Part shown: in pieces, positions 45,689 to 60,055 of the stretch
Numbering within the stretch: the stretch's first letter is position 1
Layout of the letters: every line of letters begins with the position of its first letter
Source of the DNA: Centropus unirufus
Lineage: Eukaryota; Chordata; Aves; Cuculiformes; Centropidae
DNA length: 64,000 nt
NCBI GenBank assembly: GCA_013397695.1
Contig: VYZI01000147.1
Coordinates: forward strand, 265,317-329,316
Reading direction: 5' to 3'
Translations under genes and position numbers: made by a program
The notes under the pieces: generated by a model
What the model was told of the DNA's origin: nothing
The model's input: the letters and a program-made list of their open reading frames with translations, nothing else
Database searches by the model: none

Positions 45689-48600
45689 CCCAAAAAGAAG
45701 GGGCACCAACTCAAAATAATAAGGGTGATTTTAAAAATCAATGTGACAAAACAGTCATTTGTGCTGCCGCACACCCTTCAAGGGAGCCTCGTGATGATGA
45801 TGGTGGTGGCAGTGTCTCTGCCAGCTGGTTGTTGGCTGGGGACTGGTTCCACAGCCTGGGAGCACAGGGGAAGGGTGATCCCTTCCCCTACCTTTCCACC
45901 TTCAAGTGACCCAGCACATGAGTGAGGAGACAGGTGAGAAACCTGCTTGGACCATAATAGGATGTGGGACAAGTGCTCCCGGAATGAGATGGCCTTTCAC
46001 ATAACCAAGGCAGGAGATAAAAAGGCTGAGATTGATTGATAGCAGCTTCTCCCACAGCACACAATTACATCCCATAGTGCCAAGTCGGTCGAGCAACCTG
46101 GCTGCAACAAACTGCTCAATCTCTCCATGAAGGCATTTGGTTGTCAGCCTTACGTTAAAAGATGTGTCTGCACTGTCACAGGGATTGATCCACCAGGTCC
46201 CAGCCTCTAGGAATCAGCGTCAGCCTGAGAGTGAACCCACTGCTGAGCATGACCGCTGCCCTGCACCGACTCAGGATTGCACTGGTGGAGACATCCTTGT
46301 ATTTTGTTGTCCTTTGAGGAGGACAAACCCAGTTTTTTACTTCAGGAGATGTAAAATCTGCCTCTTGGCAAGATGCATTTCTAGATTCTAACTAGAGGGG
46401 TCCTCTGTGGGTTTCTACCTTATTTCTTTTGGGATTACTAGATGTTACTAAATATTGCCCTGTAGAAGGCCTCATAGACCTGCCCTGAGAAAATACCCCC
46501 AAAAAGCAAGCAGGCAGGGAAGGGACACAGGCCCTGCTCAGGCAGCACTGGAGTTAAGAGACAAAGGTAGGTGAGGTACACGGCGCCTGGGCCATGGGGC
46601 TGCAGCTGAGCAACCACTACAAGCCTAGCACTGGTTTTCAGTCTCAGAAACCTAAAGCAGATCAGCCTCAAAGTTGCTAAGTTGGATCTTGGAGTCAAGG
46701 CAGCATTTTTTTATTCTTGTTTGGTTGTCATATATTCTAAATAAATAGTCAAAATAAAGATAGTCCTCAAAAGAAACCAGCTCCAACAGGGGAGTTCAGA
46801 AAGCTACAGATGGGGATAGTTATTTAATGGATTCCCCCAGTTCAGTTGCCAAAACATTCTTCTCATGTTTTTATGAAAAGCAAATCCCAGTTAAATAAAA
46901 TAAAGTTTCCTACTATTGCTATTTGAACTGGGGCTACAGCATGAGCCGGATGTAGAACTGCATGGGACATCCCAGGATGCAGCAGATGATGCTTTGCAGT
47001 CTGGGTGCTGTGACAAACACTGGGCAGGAGCTGGGCTGGGCTTCCCCGCAGGCACAGTGAAGCCCAAGGCTGAAGGGATCATGTCAGCCTAGCGTACAAC
47101 TGGTATAATTTGTTTCACACCAGAGTAGGTCAGGGCAACCCATAAACACATAGAATGCAAGTTGACATTGACTCAGCTTCAAGGACATTATTTTGGGCTG
47201 CAGAATGCCCCTATTCAAGATACTCTGCTGTTTTGGACTGCTCTTAGTACACTACAGGTGACTGGGAGACTCCCAAACCCAAGCTGGGGTGTTCATGGTC
47301 TGGGTTTTGCCCCTCTCACCACCCTCCTGGCTGCCTTTGGAGCTTTTTAGCTCCTGAAGGTGAGGATAAGACTCCCACAGACTCCCAGCTAAATCCTGCC
47401 CCTGTGACTCAGGGACAGTGCCAGCAGGATCTGGGAGATGATGAGAGAAACCACTGTGTCATTTGAAGCCTCAGTGGGAGGACATGTACCTATTTACCTG
47501 CTGGGGGGGGGATATTGTAGCTCCATCTGCCCCTTTTAAGCCCTGGGTGCAGGTACAGGCACCCGCTCGATGGAGCTGTCTGGACAATGTGGTTCTGGGT
47601 AACTCTGAGCTAAGCTCTGGGTGCCGAGCCAGTGCGGCTCTACCAGGGGCTATGGAGAACACGGATGAAGGTCCACCAGTGGCATCACCCAGCAGGAAGG
47701 GCACACTGGGCTTAGTATGAGCTTAGGCCATAGATAGATGAATTACCAGGTAAAATGTCTACTAGAAGATAATTAGGAACCGCACGATCCAATGACTGAT
47801 TAATTAAGCATTTATTAAAGGCATCCCTGGTTGATGTTCTTTGGGTTCAGACTGGATTTACTTCAAAATCTCCAGGGTCTTACATTTTTTTTATGGCAGT
47901 GAAATTTTATTACCCTTCAATTATCTGTTTCAGATGTAGAAAACCCTTCAGACTTCTCTTTCCCTCCATTATACTTATTGCATGTGTTTAAGAATAATGC
48001 TTGCTTCCTGGCTATTGTTAAGCACACGTAGCTTTGTGAGCATGGAAAAAAAACAAGATGCCACTTTATTCCTGGCTATTTGGGAAGATGTTAGGCTAAA
48101 AAGCAAGGAAGCAAAAAAAAAATTAAACACTGGGGAATTTTTTGAAGAGCAAACATTAATTCCAGATGAAGAGGCTTCATGCCCAGCTGCCAGGGAGAGA
48201 AGCTTGGATATGATCAAGAGAGAGAGGGTATGGTTTTGTCTTCCTCGCTTTCAGATCCATCTCTTGCTCCAGCCAGGGACCTGTGCAAGAGACAGGTTTG
48301 CACTGATTATACGCAGCCTGGTATTGGAATGTTGCAGCTCGAGGTGGATAAAAATGAACAGCATTAGCTCTCAGGAGGACTCGCAACAGAATGGAAAGGA
48401 AAGATAGGCCATTTAGTGTCTTCTCTAACGACCAGAACCCAGCGCGTTCATTTGGTACTCGGGAATCTGAATGAGAAGGGCACAGCTGCACACAACCTGC
48501 TTGGGTGCAGCCCCAGTGGATTATGAAACGCGCTGTGCAACTCTGAGCCATTATTGCTGCCTTCTTGGCCCTAAGCCACAATAAAAGAAATCTGCAATGA

Positions 48601-51600
48601 GCCACAGTTTCATGCCTTTGGTATGCCATGGAGCTTCAGGCCACAGGCATCTTCATTTCACCCAGCTGAGAAGTGCATTAATGAATACCTCGCTAGTGCA
48701 GGCTGTGGAGAGAATTATTCCAGGAAGAATTCTTTCTTTTCTGTTTTGGTCTTAAACCTCCCACTTTTTAAAAAGCGATGAATGTAACGACTGGTTTTGC
48801 ATGCGTACTCTCTTGCAGAAAGCATTGGACAGGGTGGGGAGGGAGGGAAAAAAACACTTTACTCCCCCAGTTTTAATTATTTCCTTTGGTTTCCTCCACG
48901 CACTAGTTATTGCCAATATATTTCCTGGACAAAAATACCTTAAAGAGAGGGCAGGATCTTGGCTAGAGCTTTTCCTTACTCTAAACATGCCTCACAATGC
49001 CACCAGCTCAGACTACTCCCTTTTAGGAGTAAAAAGCAGCAGCAGCAAACTGACATGAACCATCTTAGATAATCTAGCATTGATTAGTAAGACTGACGTG
49101 CCTTTAGCTTAATGTTTTCTTTTTTTTATTAGGCATCTTGCACGGCCTTTCGTGAAGATGGAGAAATGCTTCACCTGTTGCTTTGAACCTGCACCATTCC
49201 GAAAACTGAAAACAAACCCACCAAACAGGGACAAGTCAGTAAAACAAGCGCAAATAGGGGAAACCCAACATTGTCTCAGCCGTTCCCACCTTGTGTGCAG
49301 ACCCCGCGGTGGCTGTGTCCCACCTCCGAGCAGCTGGGAGAAAATAGCGATGAGGCAGAAGGGACTTCCCAGTTTCTAAGTGAGATTTTTCTTGCGTCAG
49401 GGTTCTAGATATATTTATTTTGTATGCAGCTCTTCAGAGGAGGGGACAGCTACATGCTAACCCTTCCGAATGTGGAGTTCATGTTCACTGCTGCTGATCA
49501 GGGAATTATTCAAGTCCACCTGTGAAGAAAGCGATGTCACTGCACTGGGTCATCAATGTATTCTAGAGCACAGGCACGAAGCCTCACCTCTTCCTCCCAC
49601 CCCCTACCCTGCAGCTTTTTGGCCAGGGCTCCTTACCAGCCTCCTCCTGGGAGGGGTTGAACTTTCCACTCCCCAGAAAACCAAATTTCAAAGCTGTTGC
49701 AAACTGATGATCAACACACGTTTTGGATTAGGTCAGTTTAAACATTTCCATTCTAAATAATGCAAAAAATACTTAATTTTTGAAAAATTCTATTTATTTT
49801 TCTATTTTTTAATTCTATGTTTTTAACTCCAAATGTAGATAAATTTCTTATTTCATACTGACAAACACAGAATTTCAGCAGTTTCAAAACTTTTCTAAGA
49901 AGCTATTAAATAGGCAGATTCATTGAAACCAAGCCTTTCTGCAAACTGTCCTGGTTTTTAGCAAACTGGCATTTTTTAAGGAAAAATTTGCTGCACAGGA
50001 GAAATTCCAGCTCTCTTTGCCCAAATTATTGTATAAAGGCTTTCATAACACTCAAAAGGTCAGTTTGTTTTCTCGGGGAAAGCAAGTTCATCGTTCCTTC
50101 CACTCTCCTCCTCTAACTCGAAAGGAAATAAAAACAGATAAACATTCCCCTTTTGGTAGTACAAGTCCCATTTTGTACTCCTGTGAGCACTTTATACACT
50201 TGAAGCACCATAGAAGAAGTAGTTAAGTAGCTTAAAACTTCTGCAGCTCCTCTGGTGAGCTTGGAGCTGCGGAATCCCTGGAGTCCCAAGGCTGAGCCAT
50301 CTCATGCCTGTTGGTCTGCAGGGGTTGGTTTGGGCCGTGGAGCTGGAGGAGGCCCAGGGTCCCACAGCTCCGCGTGGGGTCCCGGGATCACTGTCCGTGC
50401 TTTGGTTGGTGCCTGAGCTTTGGCGGGCAGAGCCCTGCAGAGGCTGCCAAGCTGCAAAAAGCAAAAGCTTGCCTTGAACTTTGCTGTCCGCTCAGACGAA
50501 ACCAAGCTCTGCTCCTGGATTTGCCCTTGGTTTTCCAGAAAAAACAAGGAAACGCCGCTGCTCTGACAGGGTCCGCAAGGGCCCTGCTCACCCCGCATCC
50601 CCGTGTCCCGTTCCCCGCACCGCTGGGGCTGCCTGCAGGGAGCCCAGGGAACTCATCCCCTCTGAGCCTTGCCCTGGCTGCCTGAGGCTGTCCCTGTTCA
50701 GCCAGAGGGTTCCATTCCAGCCCTGGTGAAGGAAGCTGCGGGTTTGGTGCAGCTCGAGGGAAACCCCGCAGCTGATTCCGGCTTGATGTGCTGTTGTAGC
50801 TGTGGCTTATCGCTCGGCTGATGATTGCGTCTATTTGTTTATGAGGGGTCAGGGTCCCTTTGAGGCAAGAGATGATGCAAGGCACGTTGCGTGCAGGGCC
50901 AGCAGGACAGGACAGGAAAGATGGAGACAGGAAAGCTGCCCCTTTGGGAGGGCAAGGCCTGCTAGTGGTGCCCAGCTGCCCGAGCCAGGCGCTTGTGTCG
51001 GCCGCGGGAATGGTGTAGGACACGCCGTGCCACCCAGTGAGACCCTTTGCACTGAAACCACCCCCGAGACGCTGAAAGGCATGTGTGGGAATCACATGTC
51101 CTGCTTGAAGCAGGATGGTGTTTGCCTGTGAATGGGGCACAGGAGATGACTTCCAGGCTCCCTGGCAGACTCTACCTGCTTTATGGAAGAGGTGGGGTCA
51201 GTTCAATGAAGAGGACTTTCCTGGGTGGATGCTTATTCTCCTGCACCTTGGAGGAGCAATCTGGAGGGCATTTCTATCAACTGTTGTTGATAACCGGGAT
51301 TGCTGGTGCTCCAGGGAAGCGAACTGCTCAGCGAGTGTCATTTACCGAGTGCACAGGCTCTGCTCAGCCCCTCACTGGAAGCTTGGGGTTTGTGCTCCTT
51401 CCCACTCAGCGTGCTCCCAGCAGAAAAGTCCCAAGTCATAAACAACTGAAAATAGCAAAATGATCTCATAGATCAGTTGCTAAAAATACAGAGAAGAGTC
51501 TGGTTACAAACACTGTGGCCGGGTGGTTTGTTATTCACCCGGCAGAGGAAGGCATCAGAGAATCCTGGATTCTTCCACTTTCAAAATCGTTTTTCCTTTC

Positions 51601-52731
51601 TCGCGTTGCCTGCTGCTCTTTTCAGGCCAGCGCTGAGCCGAAACCGAGTCCGTTAGAGAGGATCTGATTCAAGAGGAAGTGCCAACAGGTGAGGCAGGAG
51701 TACAGAGCATCTCTTCTGGGCCACTGGCTCTGCCAACACTGGCCCATGACCCAGGGTGCCCTGTCCCAAGCCTGCACCAACAGGAGAAAAGAACCTCACA
51801 CCCTGTCCAGAGACAGCAGACACCACCCCAAGGGAAACAAACTCTACACAGAAGCGAGGCAGGTGCAGTGGGTTTGACCAGAAGCCTGACGCTACCTGAA
51901 GACCTGACTTAGTTCTAACCTGAGGCTGCTCGCTCACCTTCAGGACTTGCCTGAAGGTAGGAGGGGAGTGCTCCAGGGGCTGCTCCTTGCTTGTGTGCAT
52001 CACTGGGTTGTGCAGACAGAGAGGCTCCTTCCCACCACCTGGACGGCTTGGTCTGATGGGAAGCACCTCGTGTGCTAGATGATGATTTCCCTTCCCTGCT
52101 CACACCTACCTGAGCAGGAGCAACCTGGAAGAAGAATATGAACTTCGTAAGAAATTCTTTTTTTTCCCTTGAAGTACACTGGGTGTTTGAAATGTCCTCC
52201 TCAGCCTTGGTTGGTTTGCTGGCCTCCATCCTCTTCTTGACATTAGACTTGGCTGATGCAGACCTGGTTTGGATCTTAATCTTTGGCTTAAATTTTGTCC
52301 TGCAACCAGCTGTATGTTCAGTCTGGAAACACTGATATCACAGTGAAATTTCTGGGCCCAAATCTGGACGCTGCTTCCTAAGTCTGTTGACCTGGGGGTG
52401 GCAGGACAGGTGGCAGCTCCACCAGAAGGCAAAGGAGGAGGAAGGAGACCATGGGGCTGCTCTACGTCAGTGGCTGTCCAGAACAGATGGAAATCAAACC
52501 AGGCAGAACCCACAGCTCCTAGGGAACCACTTGTTTGAGGCTGCAGTGGGTGTGTGAGCACTTCTACAGAGGAAGAAAACTCCTGGCTCCTTATGAGCAA
52601 GCAATGTTGAAGAAACCCAAGGAGTCGACTATGACAGGCGCTGGGAGGTGTATTATGGTGAATTATCTCAGTTACTCTATAGATAATCCCCAAATATAGC
52701 ACATCTGCGTCTGAGCTGTTCTAAAAATTAT
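45689..52731. other. Intergenic, nothing firmly recognised
   Basis: A moderately GC-rich part lies at 50230-51100, where the longest open frame of the window occurs on the - strand; it has no ATG. No exon, RNA gene or repeat family is identified. Confidence 0.5.
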
Positions 52732-53320
52732 AGATTCGTGGAATCATAGAATAGTTTGGGTTGGAAGGAACCTTGGAAGACCATCTAGTTCCACGCTCTG
52801 CCACAGGTAGGGACCCTTTCCACTAAATCAGGCTGCTCAAATCCTCATCCAACCTGGTCTTGAACGCCTCCAGGAATGGGGCATCCCCAACTCTAGGCAA
52901 CCTGTTCCAGGGCCTCACCACTCTTACAGGAGAAAAATTCTTCTTTCTAATCTCAATCTGCCCCCTTTCATCTTAAAAAACATTCACCCTCATCCTATCA
53001 CTACCCTCCAAGATAAAGAGCCCCTCCTCTTCTTTCTTGTAGGCCCTCTTTCAGTACAGGAAGGCTGCTATAAGGTCTCTCTGGAGCTTTCTCTTCTCTA
53101 GGCTGACCAATGCAAACTCAGCCTGTCCTTTTATGGGAGGTGCTCCAGCACTCTGATCACCTTTGTTGCCCTCCTCTGGACCCTCTTGAACAGATCCATG
53201 ACCTTCTTATGCTGTGGGCCCCAGAACTAGACGCAATACTCCGGGTGAGGTTTCATGAGAACAGAGGAGAGGAGGAGAATCAAGTCCCTCGATTTGCAGG
53301 TCACGCTTCTTTTGATCACC
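52732..53320 (-). mobile_element. CR1 LINE, 3' fragment
   Basis: Read on +, it begins GAATCATAGAATAGTTTGGG and TTGGAAGGAACCTTGGAAGA, the reverse of the CR1 tail. It continues through CAACCTGGTCTTGAACGCCT and AGGCAACCTGTTCCAGGGCC into the RT C-terminal coding part (GTTGCCCTCCTCTGGACCCT). The copy is on the - strand, about 590 bp and 5'-truncated. Confidence 0.95.
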
Positions 53321-56300
53321 TGTAACCTTTCAGTCCAGAGCACTTCGCTGGCTACAAGTGACCCGTGGAACTGAACAGGCCTGGTGTCTTTTTAGCGGTG
53401 GGATTGCAGGTCTGTTGAACAAAGAAAACCACGGTAATGCAATGCTAATTCCTCCAAGGCATTTGTACAGTACTGTATTTGGTTTTAAAAACTTGTACAA
53501 TAAGGAATCACCTAGTAATTAACTACACGGATTAATAACTGGTTCTTTCACCGATCTCAAAATATTGATCATGGGGAGTCACCAATAAACACAACCAGCT
53601 TTAGTGGTCATGTCAAAGGGCTGAGGGCTGAGTGCTTGTTGAACAATTGTTTGTTCATCAGTGAACTAGACAATGGCCTGCAACTTCTGCTGATAAAGTC
53701 TGTGAAAGACATGCAAATTGGAGGGTAACAAAGAGGGACAAAGATGGGTTACTGCTACGCAAACCTGACTTGTCTGATCACAGTCCCATGACATCCTCTG
53801 GCAGGTAGCTAAATACCAACTTACACAAGCCCAGAGACAGACGTGCGGACTGTCTTGGCAAGCAATAATTCAGAGACAGATTTAGGAGTAATCACAGATG
53901 ATCATTTCAGCATAAGCTGCCAGGCAGGTGGTAGCTGAAAAGGCTGCTTACACAATCCTTTCATGTATAAAATGAAGCTATCTGGATGAAATAGGGCAAG
54001 GATCCCTGTTTACAGAGTTTGGGAATGATCATTGCCCATAAAAGATCACTGTTGTATTATCTTCAGTCTTTATGGATATCTCCTTTTGTAGGCAGAATAG
54101 ATACACAACCTTATACATTTGGCTATTCCTATATAGAATGTGTGTGAATTATCTACGTAAATACATTGATGCGATCCCTGTACAGTCAGTATCTGTCAAA
54201 GACCAATTGCCAGTGCTCACTTCATGCTCAGAGAATATGCCCAAGGCACCTCAACAGTTTCCAGATACACTCATTTTAAGCACAGAGATGACCACATTTA
54301 TATATCTATTTTTTCAGGACATGAGACACGTCCATGGAGCCTTGCAGAGAGTCTATAACAAGTCTCTCTTTACTCAGATAGCACAAGATAGGTTTTCTGG
54401 CAAAATAATCAACAGGCCTACATGCATTTTCTGGCCTCAACTTCCCAGTTTCTCTGGAGTCTGGTTTAGTCCAGAGCCCCTTGTTGAATACAAGAATGTT
54501 TCTGGAGTCTGAGGATGAGCACTGTGCAAACTGGGTTTTTTTCTGTCTCTCATACAGATCAAATTTCTTGTTAAGTGGCTGCTGAGGCTCTCTCTTTTAT
54601 GACGTCCATCTTTCCTGTTCATGCAAGTCCCCTAGAACCACCACCAGGTGACAACTCCAACAAGTTGGTCTGTACCTTGGTAACCTTCCATCTTTATTCC
54701 AAACCTGAAATAGCTGGCCATTGCTCTTATCCCAAGCTATTCCATTGAAACAGGTGACTGCCAACAGATGAATAAGACTGTGGAATCTTAGCACTTTGCC
54801 ACAAAGAACTGCTTTGCAACATGGCAAAGACAACAGGAAAATAAGGATCAGTCCCGAAAATTCCCTGAGCAATCTGGAGCCCGATTTTCCAAAATTTCAG
54901 AAGAATTTTTATCTTGCAGAAAAAAGCAAAGAAAGACCCAGGGGCTGGATACTGAAGATAAACAATCAACTTTGAAGTTGCAGCAGTAGGTGGGAATGTA
55001 AGTTCCTGGGAAAGACTCTGCACGATGAGTCCTTTGAAGGAGTCAACGGGTGTGTGGAATAGGGAGACCCTTTTAATGTAACCTGCTTTAATTTCATTAA
55101 GGTTTTTCAACAGGGTTTCTAATCAAGTCTTGCAGGAAGCTAAGACGTTTTGAGACATGTGTGGAGGTCCTCACATGGGTACGAGGTTGATCAAAGGACA
55201 GAAAACAGTGGGAAAGCCCCTCAGCTTTCACAGGGAGTGTTCAACTCCACTTAGGGATCTGTGCTGGAATTTATGCTGCTCAACAGGTTATTAAACAAGC
55301 CAGAGAAGGAGGAGTAAGTAGGCGACAGTTTTCTGGGGTGCCAAGTTACCCAGGATAATGAGTTTGTTTCGGTATATTGCATTTATAGGGAAACAATTGT
55401 TAAGAAAACAAATTCTCCTAGTTCTTAGCCACTCCGATGTGGCTATGAGTCTTTCCATGGTCACAACCCAGGATATGAGAGGCAGCAAAGGGACAGCTTT
55501 TTTTTTTTTTTTTTTTTCTCTGCAGGTGTAGAGATTGCAAAACCTTGCACAGAGGTGAAACCTTCTCTTCTATCTTCCAGAGATTTAGAGCCACAATAAA
55601 AGCAAATGATGATCTTCAAGCAAGAGTGCTGGAGGTGAGGCCGCCAAGCGCCTGGTGTGTGGGAAGAGCTGTAATGAAGTTTGTCACTGACACTTCACCT
55701 AACGAGTAGCCACACGCCTTGACGAATGGATTGAGGTCAGGCCGGGGCACATCACCCCAGTTTTCACAGGGATGCTTTGTTATGACGCTTTGTTATCACA
55801 GGGATGTAGCAGCACTCTTTTGGTTGAATGGCCCCGGTGTTTTCGCAGCAGATGATGGGATCGACTTGAACCTGCTCAGCTGCGGCAGAAATCACGGGGC
55901 GGCACCCTCACCCAAGGGGGATGAGTTGTCATGCTTTGACCTCTCTGTGACTTACAGGCATATCTCTACCCAAAGCCATTCTGCCGAGAGATTATCCTCT
56001 TGAATTGCTGGGGTATGTCATCCTTCTGACACATCCAACGAGCCATAATTCCTTATGCTTAAAATAGGGCAGCATCTTTTGGAGTAGGGAAAACTTCCTT
56101 GAAAGGGAAGCGCATCCCAGCCTTGTTCTTTACAGTCAGAAGTAGAGGAAACCACATCCCAAACGCTCTGAGAAAACAGCTCTTTGCTTCTCCTTTTTGT
56201 AGGAAAGGGAAGGGAGTTTGGAGTCCATACGGTTGGCCTGGCATGAGAGTGTATTACTTTTACAGATTTTTCAGTTTTATGATTACTCAGCTATTATAAA

Positions 56301-58307
56301 TTTCCTCATCTCCTTTCATATGAAAGATGTGAAAGCTTTAAATAGCTACACTGATAACCTAAACAAGTGACAAAGTAAAACTGTCGAGCCCTCAGATCCT
56401 TCCTTCCTTTATCTACCCACTCAATTTTTTTAGACACCGTAATTGTGGTAAATTCTGAAGTAATTTTCAATAATTTATAATTACCTGTCCACGTACAATA
56501 CGTTTACTTGACGCAAGCATAGGAACAACCACCAAGAATTGGACCTTCAAATTTCATAGACCAGAATTAATCAATGAAGCATATGAAAATGTAGACAGTT
56601 GCATATAGTAATAAAACAGAGTATGCTCGTGTAAATGTATCTACTGATCTAAAACCAGCTTGAACTGATTTGGATGCAACCTAAGTGCTGGAAAAAAGAA
56701 GGAATGCAATCCAAATTTTTGGGGTTTTGGTTTTTTTTTGCTTAAAGGTAAACAAACAATAAATTTACCCTTCTACTCAGAAGAGTTGTATGGGAGGGAA
56801 ATAAAAACATCGCTGGAGGCATGATGGCTCCCTATCTGTCCTTAAGAGACCTCTCTGCTCCAGCCAGGAGCAGAAGAGAGGGCTGCTATTCTGATTCCAG
56901 GAAACCTCACCATAAACTGAAAATTCCAGAAATTCTATTAAAAAAGTAGTTAGGAGTACTCAGATAAGATTAGTAAGGAAATTACATGGAACAAAATATG
57001 TTACTTGAGAAGAGTCCTGCTTCCCACATCCATCAAATTGCTCTGGGTTATGGTACAGCAGAAGTGAGGGTACCTTTCAACAACCTACTACCACAGGAAA
57101 ATAGTTCCTGGAAATGCTCTGTTGCTAAGTGCTTTTCATCCCTTACCTTGAATTAAATACAAACATCTTTAGGTCCCTCTGAAGGGTGTTTTATAATCGT
57201 TAACAAGGTCAGCTGTGTTACTACTAGTAAAACAGGGGGAAAAAAAGAACACCCATGGTAGACAACTGTGACTTCAGTAAGGGTGATTTTATATCAGTAT
57301 CTCTATTTCTGGTCACCAGCGGATTTAGAAGGCACCCGGCTACCCACATAAGGTGCCTCTGTCCACCAGGTTTAAGAGAAGATCATCTTTCAGTGAAGTG
57401 TTTACAAATGCCACTGAGAAGGGCTGTGTCTATAGGACCCTGATGGAGCTCCTGGATGAAAACACTCGTGTTAGCAGGAAGAGATGCAATTACCATTGCT
57501 CAAAAGCATCCTCACAGCTCCTGCCTTGAGCAGCTCAGCACGGATACTATTTTATTAATTACAGTAGATTTAGAGGAGATTGGCTGAGATGCATTTGCCA
57601 GTCCCTTGCCTTCTCCTGCACAGCCTGAGACCTGGGATTTCCCTGCAGACTCCTTTGTGTGTCAATCTGGGACTTTACCACCACACACTCACCATTAACA
57701 GCAATTTTTAACTTGCACAAAGGCTGATTATAAGGAGAAAAGCTGGAGATTTGTAGCTCGGATTTTACCAGCATGGAAAGGAGGATGAAGAGGCCCGCCT
57801 AGCACCTAGGCTGTACACATTCTCTGTAAAGATCATGTAACAGAGGCTTTAAATTCAGGTGCCAAAAGGCTATTGCTGTAGGCTACAGGAGCCCCTTTTT
57901 ACACTACAGTATGACCTGAAGGGACCAGCAACACGTAATGGTAAATCATCTTTACGCTAGGTGCCTTCTACACCCATACCAACAGCATCTGTGTTTGTAA
58001 GGCACCTTCTGCAATTTAAAGTCATGCGGGAGAATGAAGTGGAATTTCCTCCAGTTAAGGAAATCCTGTCCAAAGGCACATGAGACATTGTTTCTGCAGA
58101 AGAGCTGACAGTATTTTTTGACCGATACTGAAGGGAACTGAAGCCTGCAACATCTTTGGTTAATTTGGTGTTAAACAAGAGGTAAAACTCAAATGATGAA
58201 TCTTTGAGAAAGGACATGAGAAATACAAATAGAAAATAATTCCTTACATCAAATTCAATTGCCAGTGCTTCAATTTGAAGCACAAAGCTTCAGATGCTGA
58301 AGCACAG
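53321..58307. other. Intergenic, nothing firmly recognised
   Basis: This lies between two CR1 copies. It holds a 21-nt T run and an exon-like segment described separately. The 146-codon frame at 54072-54512 shows no domain. Confidence 0.5.
55499..55519 (+). repeat. Poly(T) run
   Basis: This is an uninterrupted run of about 21 T, followed by CTCTGCAG. It could be the poly(A) tail of an old - strand retrocopy or simply a pyrimidine tract. No retrocopy body is recognised next to it. Confidence 0.9.
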
Positions 58308-60055
58308 ATCCTAGAATGGTTTGAGCTGGAGGGGATGTTAAAAGTTCATCCAGTTCCAAGCCCCTACACTGGGCAGGGACACCTTCTACAGGGCTGGGTT
58401 GATCAAAGCCTCATCCAACCTGGCCTTGAACACCTCCAGGGATGGGACAGCCACAACTTCTTTGGGCAACCTGGGCCAGTGCCTCACCACTCTCGCAGGA
58501 AAAATCATCTTCCCAGCATCTAATCTAAATCTCCCCTCTTTCAGCTCAAAACCATTACCCATTGTCCTCTCCCTGCACTCCCTGACAAAGAGCCCCTCCC
58601 CACCTTTCCTCTTCGCCTCCTTCAAGTACCAGAAGGCTGCTCTGGGCTGAATAATCCCAACTCTCCGAGCCTGTCATCACATGGGAGGTGCTTCAGCGCT
58701 CTGATCATCTTCATGGCCCTCCTCTGGGTTCCCTTCAACAAGTCCGTGTCCTGCCTTCCTATGTTATTGGCCCCAGACCTAGACGCAGCGCCACAGGAGG
58801 GGTCCCACACAAGTGGAATAGAGCAGGAGAATCACCTCCCTCGACCCACTGGCCACACTTCTCTTGATGCAGCCCAGGATGTAGTTGACTTTCTGGGCTG
58901 CAGGCACACACTTCCAGGGCATGTGTAGCTTCTCATCCACCGATCCACCCAAGTCCTTCTCCTCAGGATTACTCCGTCTGTCCCGTACTGAGCCTGTGTT
59001 TGCCCCAACTCAGGTGCAGGACCTTGCACTTGGCCTTCTTGAACTTCATGAGGCGCACCTCTCAAGCCTGTCAAGGTTCTTCTGGATGGCATCCCTTCCC
59101 TCCAGCGTGCTGACACCACCACACAGTTCCATGTCATCAGCAAACTTACTGAGCGTTCACTCAATCCCACTGTCCACGTCTCTGACAAAGATGTAAACCT
59201 CTGAGGAACACCACTTGTCACCAGTCTCCACTTGGACATTGAGCTATTGCCTGCAACTCTTTGGGTGCGACCCTTCAGTCAATTCCTTATCCAGAGATGT
59301 CCATCCCTCAAGTCTCTATCTCCCCAGTTTAGAGACAATAGCAGTGGGCAGGACAATGGTGCACAAGTCCAGGTAGATGATGGCAGTTACTCTTCCCTTG
59401 CTCACCAATGCTGCAGAGCCCCACCATAGAAGGCTACCAGATTCATCAGGCACAATTTGTCCTCAGTGAAGCCGTGTTGGCTGCCACCAATCACCTTCTC
59501 ATTTTCCATGTGCCTCAGCAGTGTTTCCAGGAGGATCTGATCCATGATCTTGCTGGGCACAGAGCTGAGAGTGACTGGCCTGCATTCCCCCAGGTCTTTT
59601 TCTCTTTAAAAATAGGAGCTACATTTCCCTTTTTCCAGTCAGAGGGAACTTCACCAAACTGCTGAGACTTATCAAATATGATGTAGCTTAGCCACTTCAT
59701 CCACCAGTTTTCTTAGGACCCACATGTGCATATCAGGTCCCATGAACTTCTTGCACCTTCAGGCTCCTTAGGTGGTTTTTGAACCTGACTTTCTCCTACA
59801 GTGGGCAGTTCTTTGATCTCCCAGTCCCTGCTTGTGCCCTTTGCAACTCGGGCAATGTGGCTACATACAGCACTTTCTGGTGAAGACAGAGGCAAAAAAG
59901 TCATTGACTACCTCAGCCTTCTCCATATTCTGGATAACCAGGCCCACCTCTTCCTTTCTGGAGGGGCCTCATTTTCCCTAGTCTTCCTTTTATCACCATG
60001 TGCCTACGGATGTGCTCCTGCCCTGAAAAACACCCTCTTGGCTTCTCTAGACCAG
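58308..60055 (-). mobile_element. CR1 LINE, 1.75-kb 5'-truncated copy
   Basis: It is on the - strand with its 3' end at 58308 (CCTAGAATGGTTTGAGCTGG on +). Successive segments match CR1 ORF2 on the - strand: EVVAVPSLEVFKARLDEAL at 58386-58625, the priming and RT core 58700-59300 (broken), then SYIIFDKSQQFGEVPSDWKK and GNVAPIFKEKKTW at 59700-59515. The region 59700-60050 matches the part between endonuclease and RT. Multiple stops and frameshifts make it inactive. Its 5' truncation point lies about 180 bp past the NAMPT poly(A) signal. Confidence 0.94.

Noticed and set aside
50388..51140. 250-codon open frame on the - strand, the longest in the window
   Set aside because: It has no ATG anywhere (it opens at GTG), no recognisable domain, and lies in GC-rich sequence where stop codons are rare. 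Other frames in the same place are also open.
54072..54512. 146-codon frame on the + strand
   Set aside because: There is no recognisable motif, and no splice or transcript context supports it. It is plausible by chance in this length of sequence.
58832..59239. 135-codon - strand frame with RT-like composition
   Set aside because: It lies inside the CR1 copy and is a broken ORF2 remnant, not a gene; it is covered by the mobile element entry.
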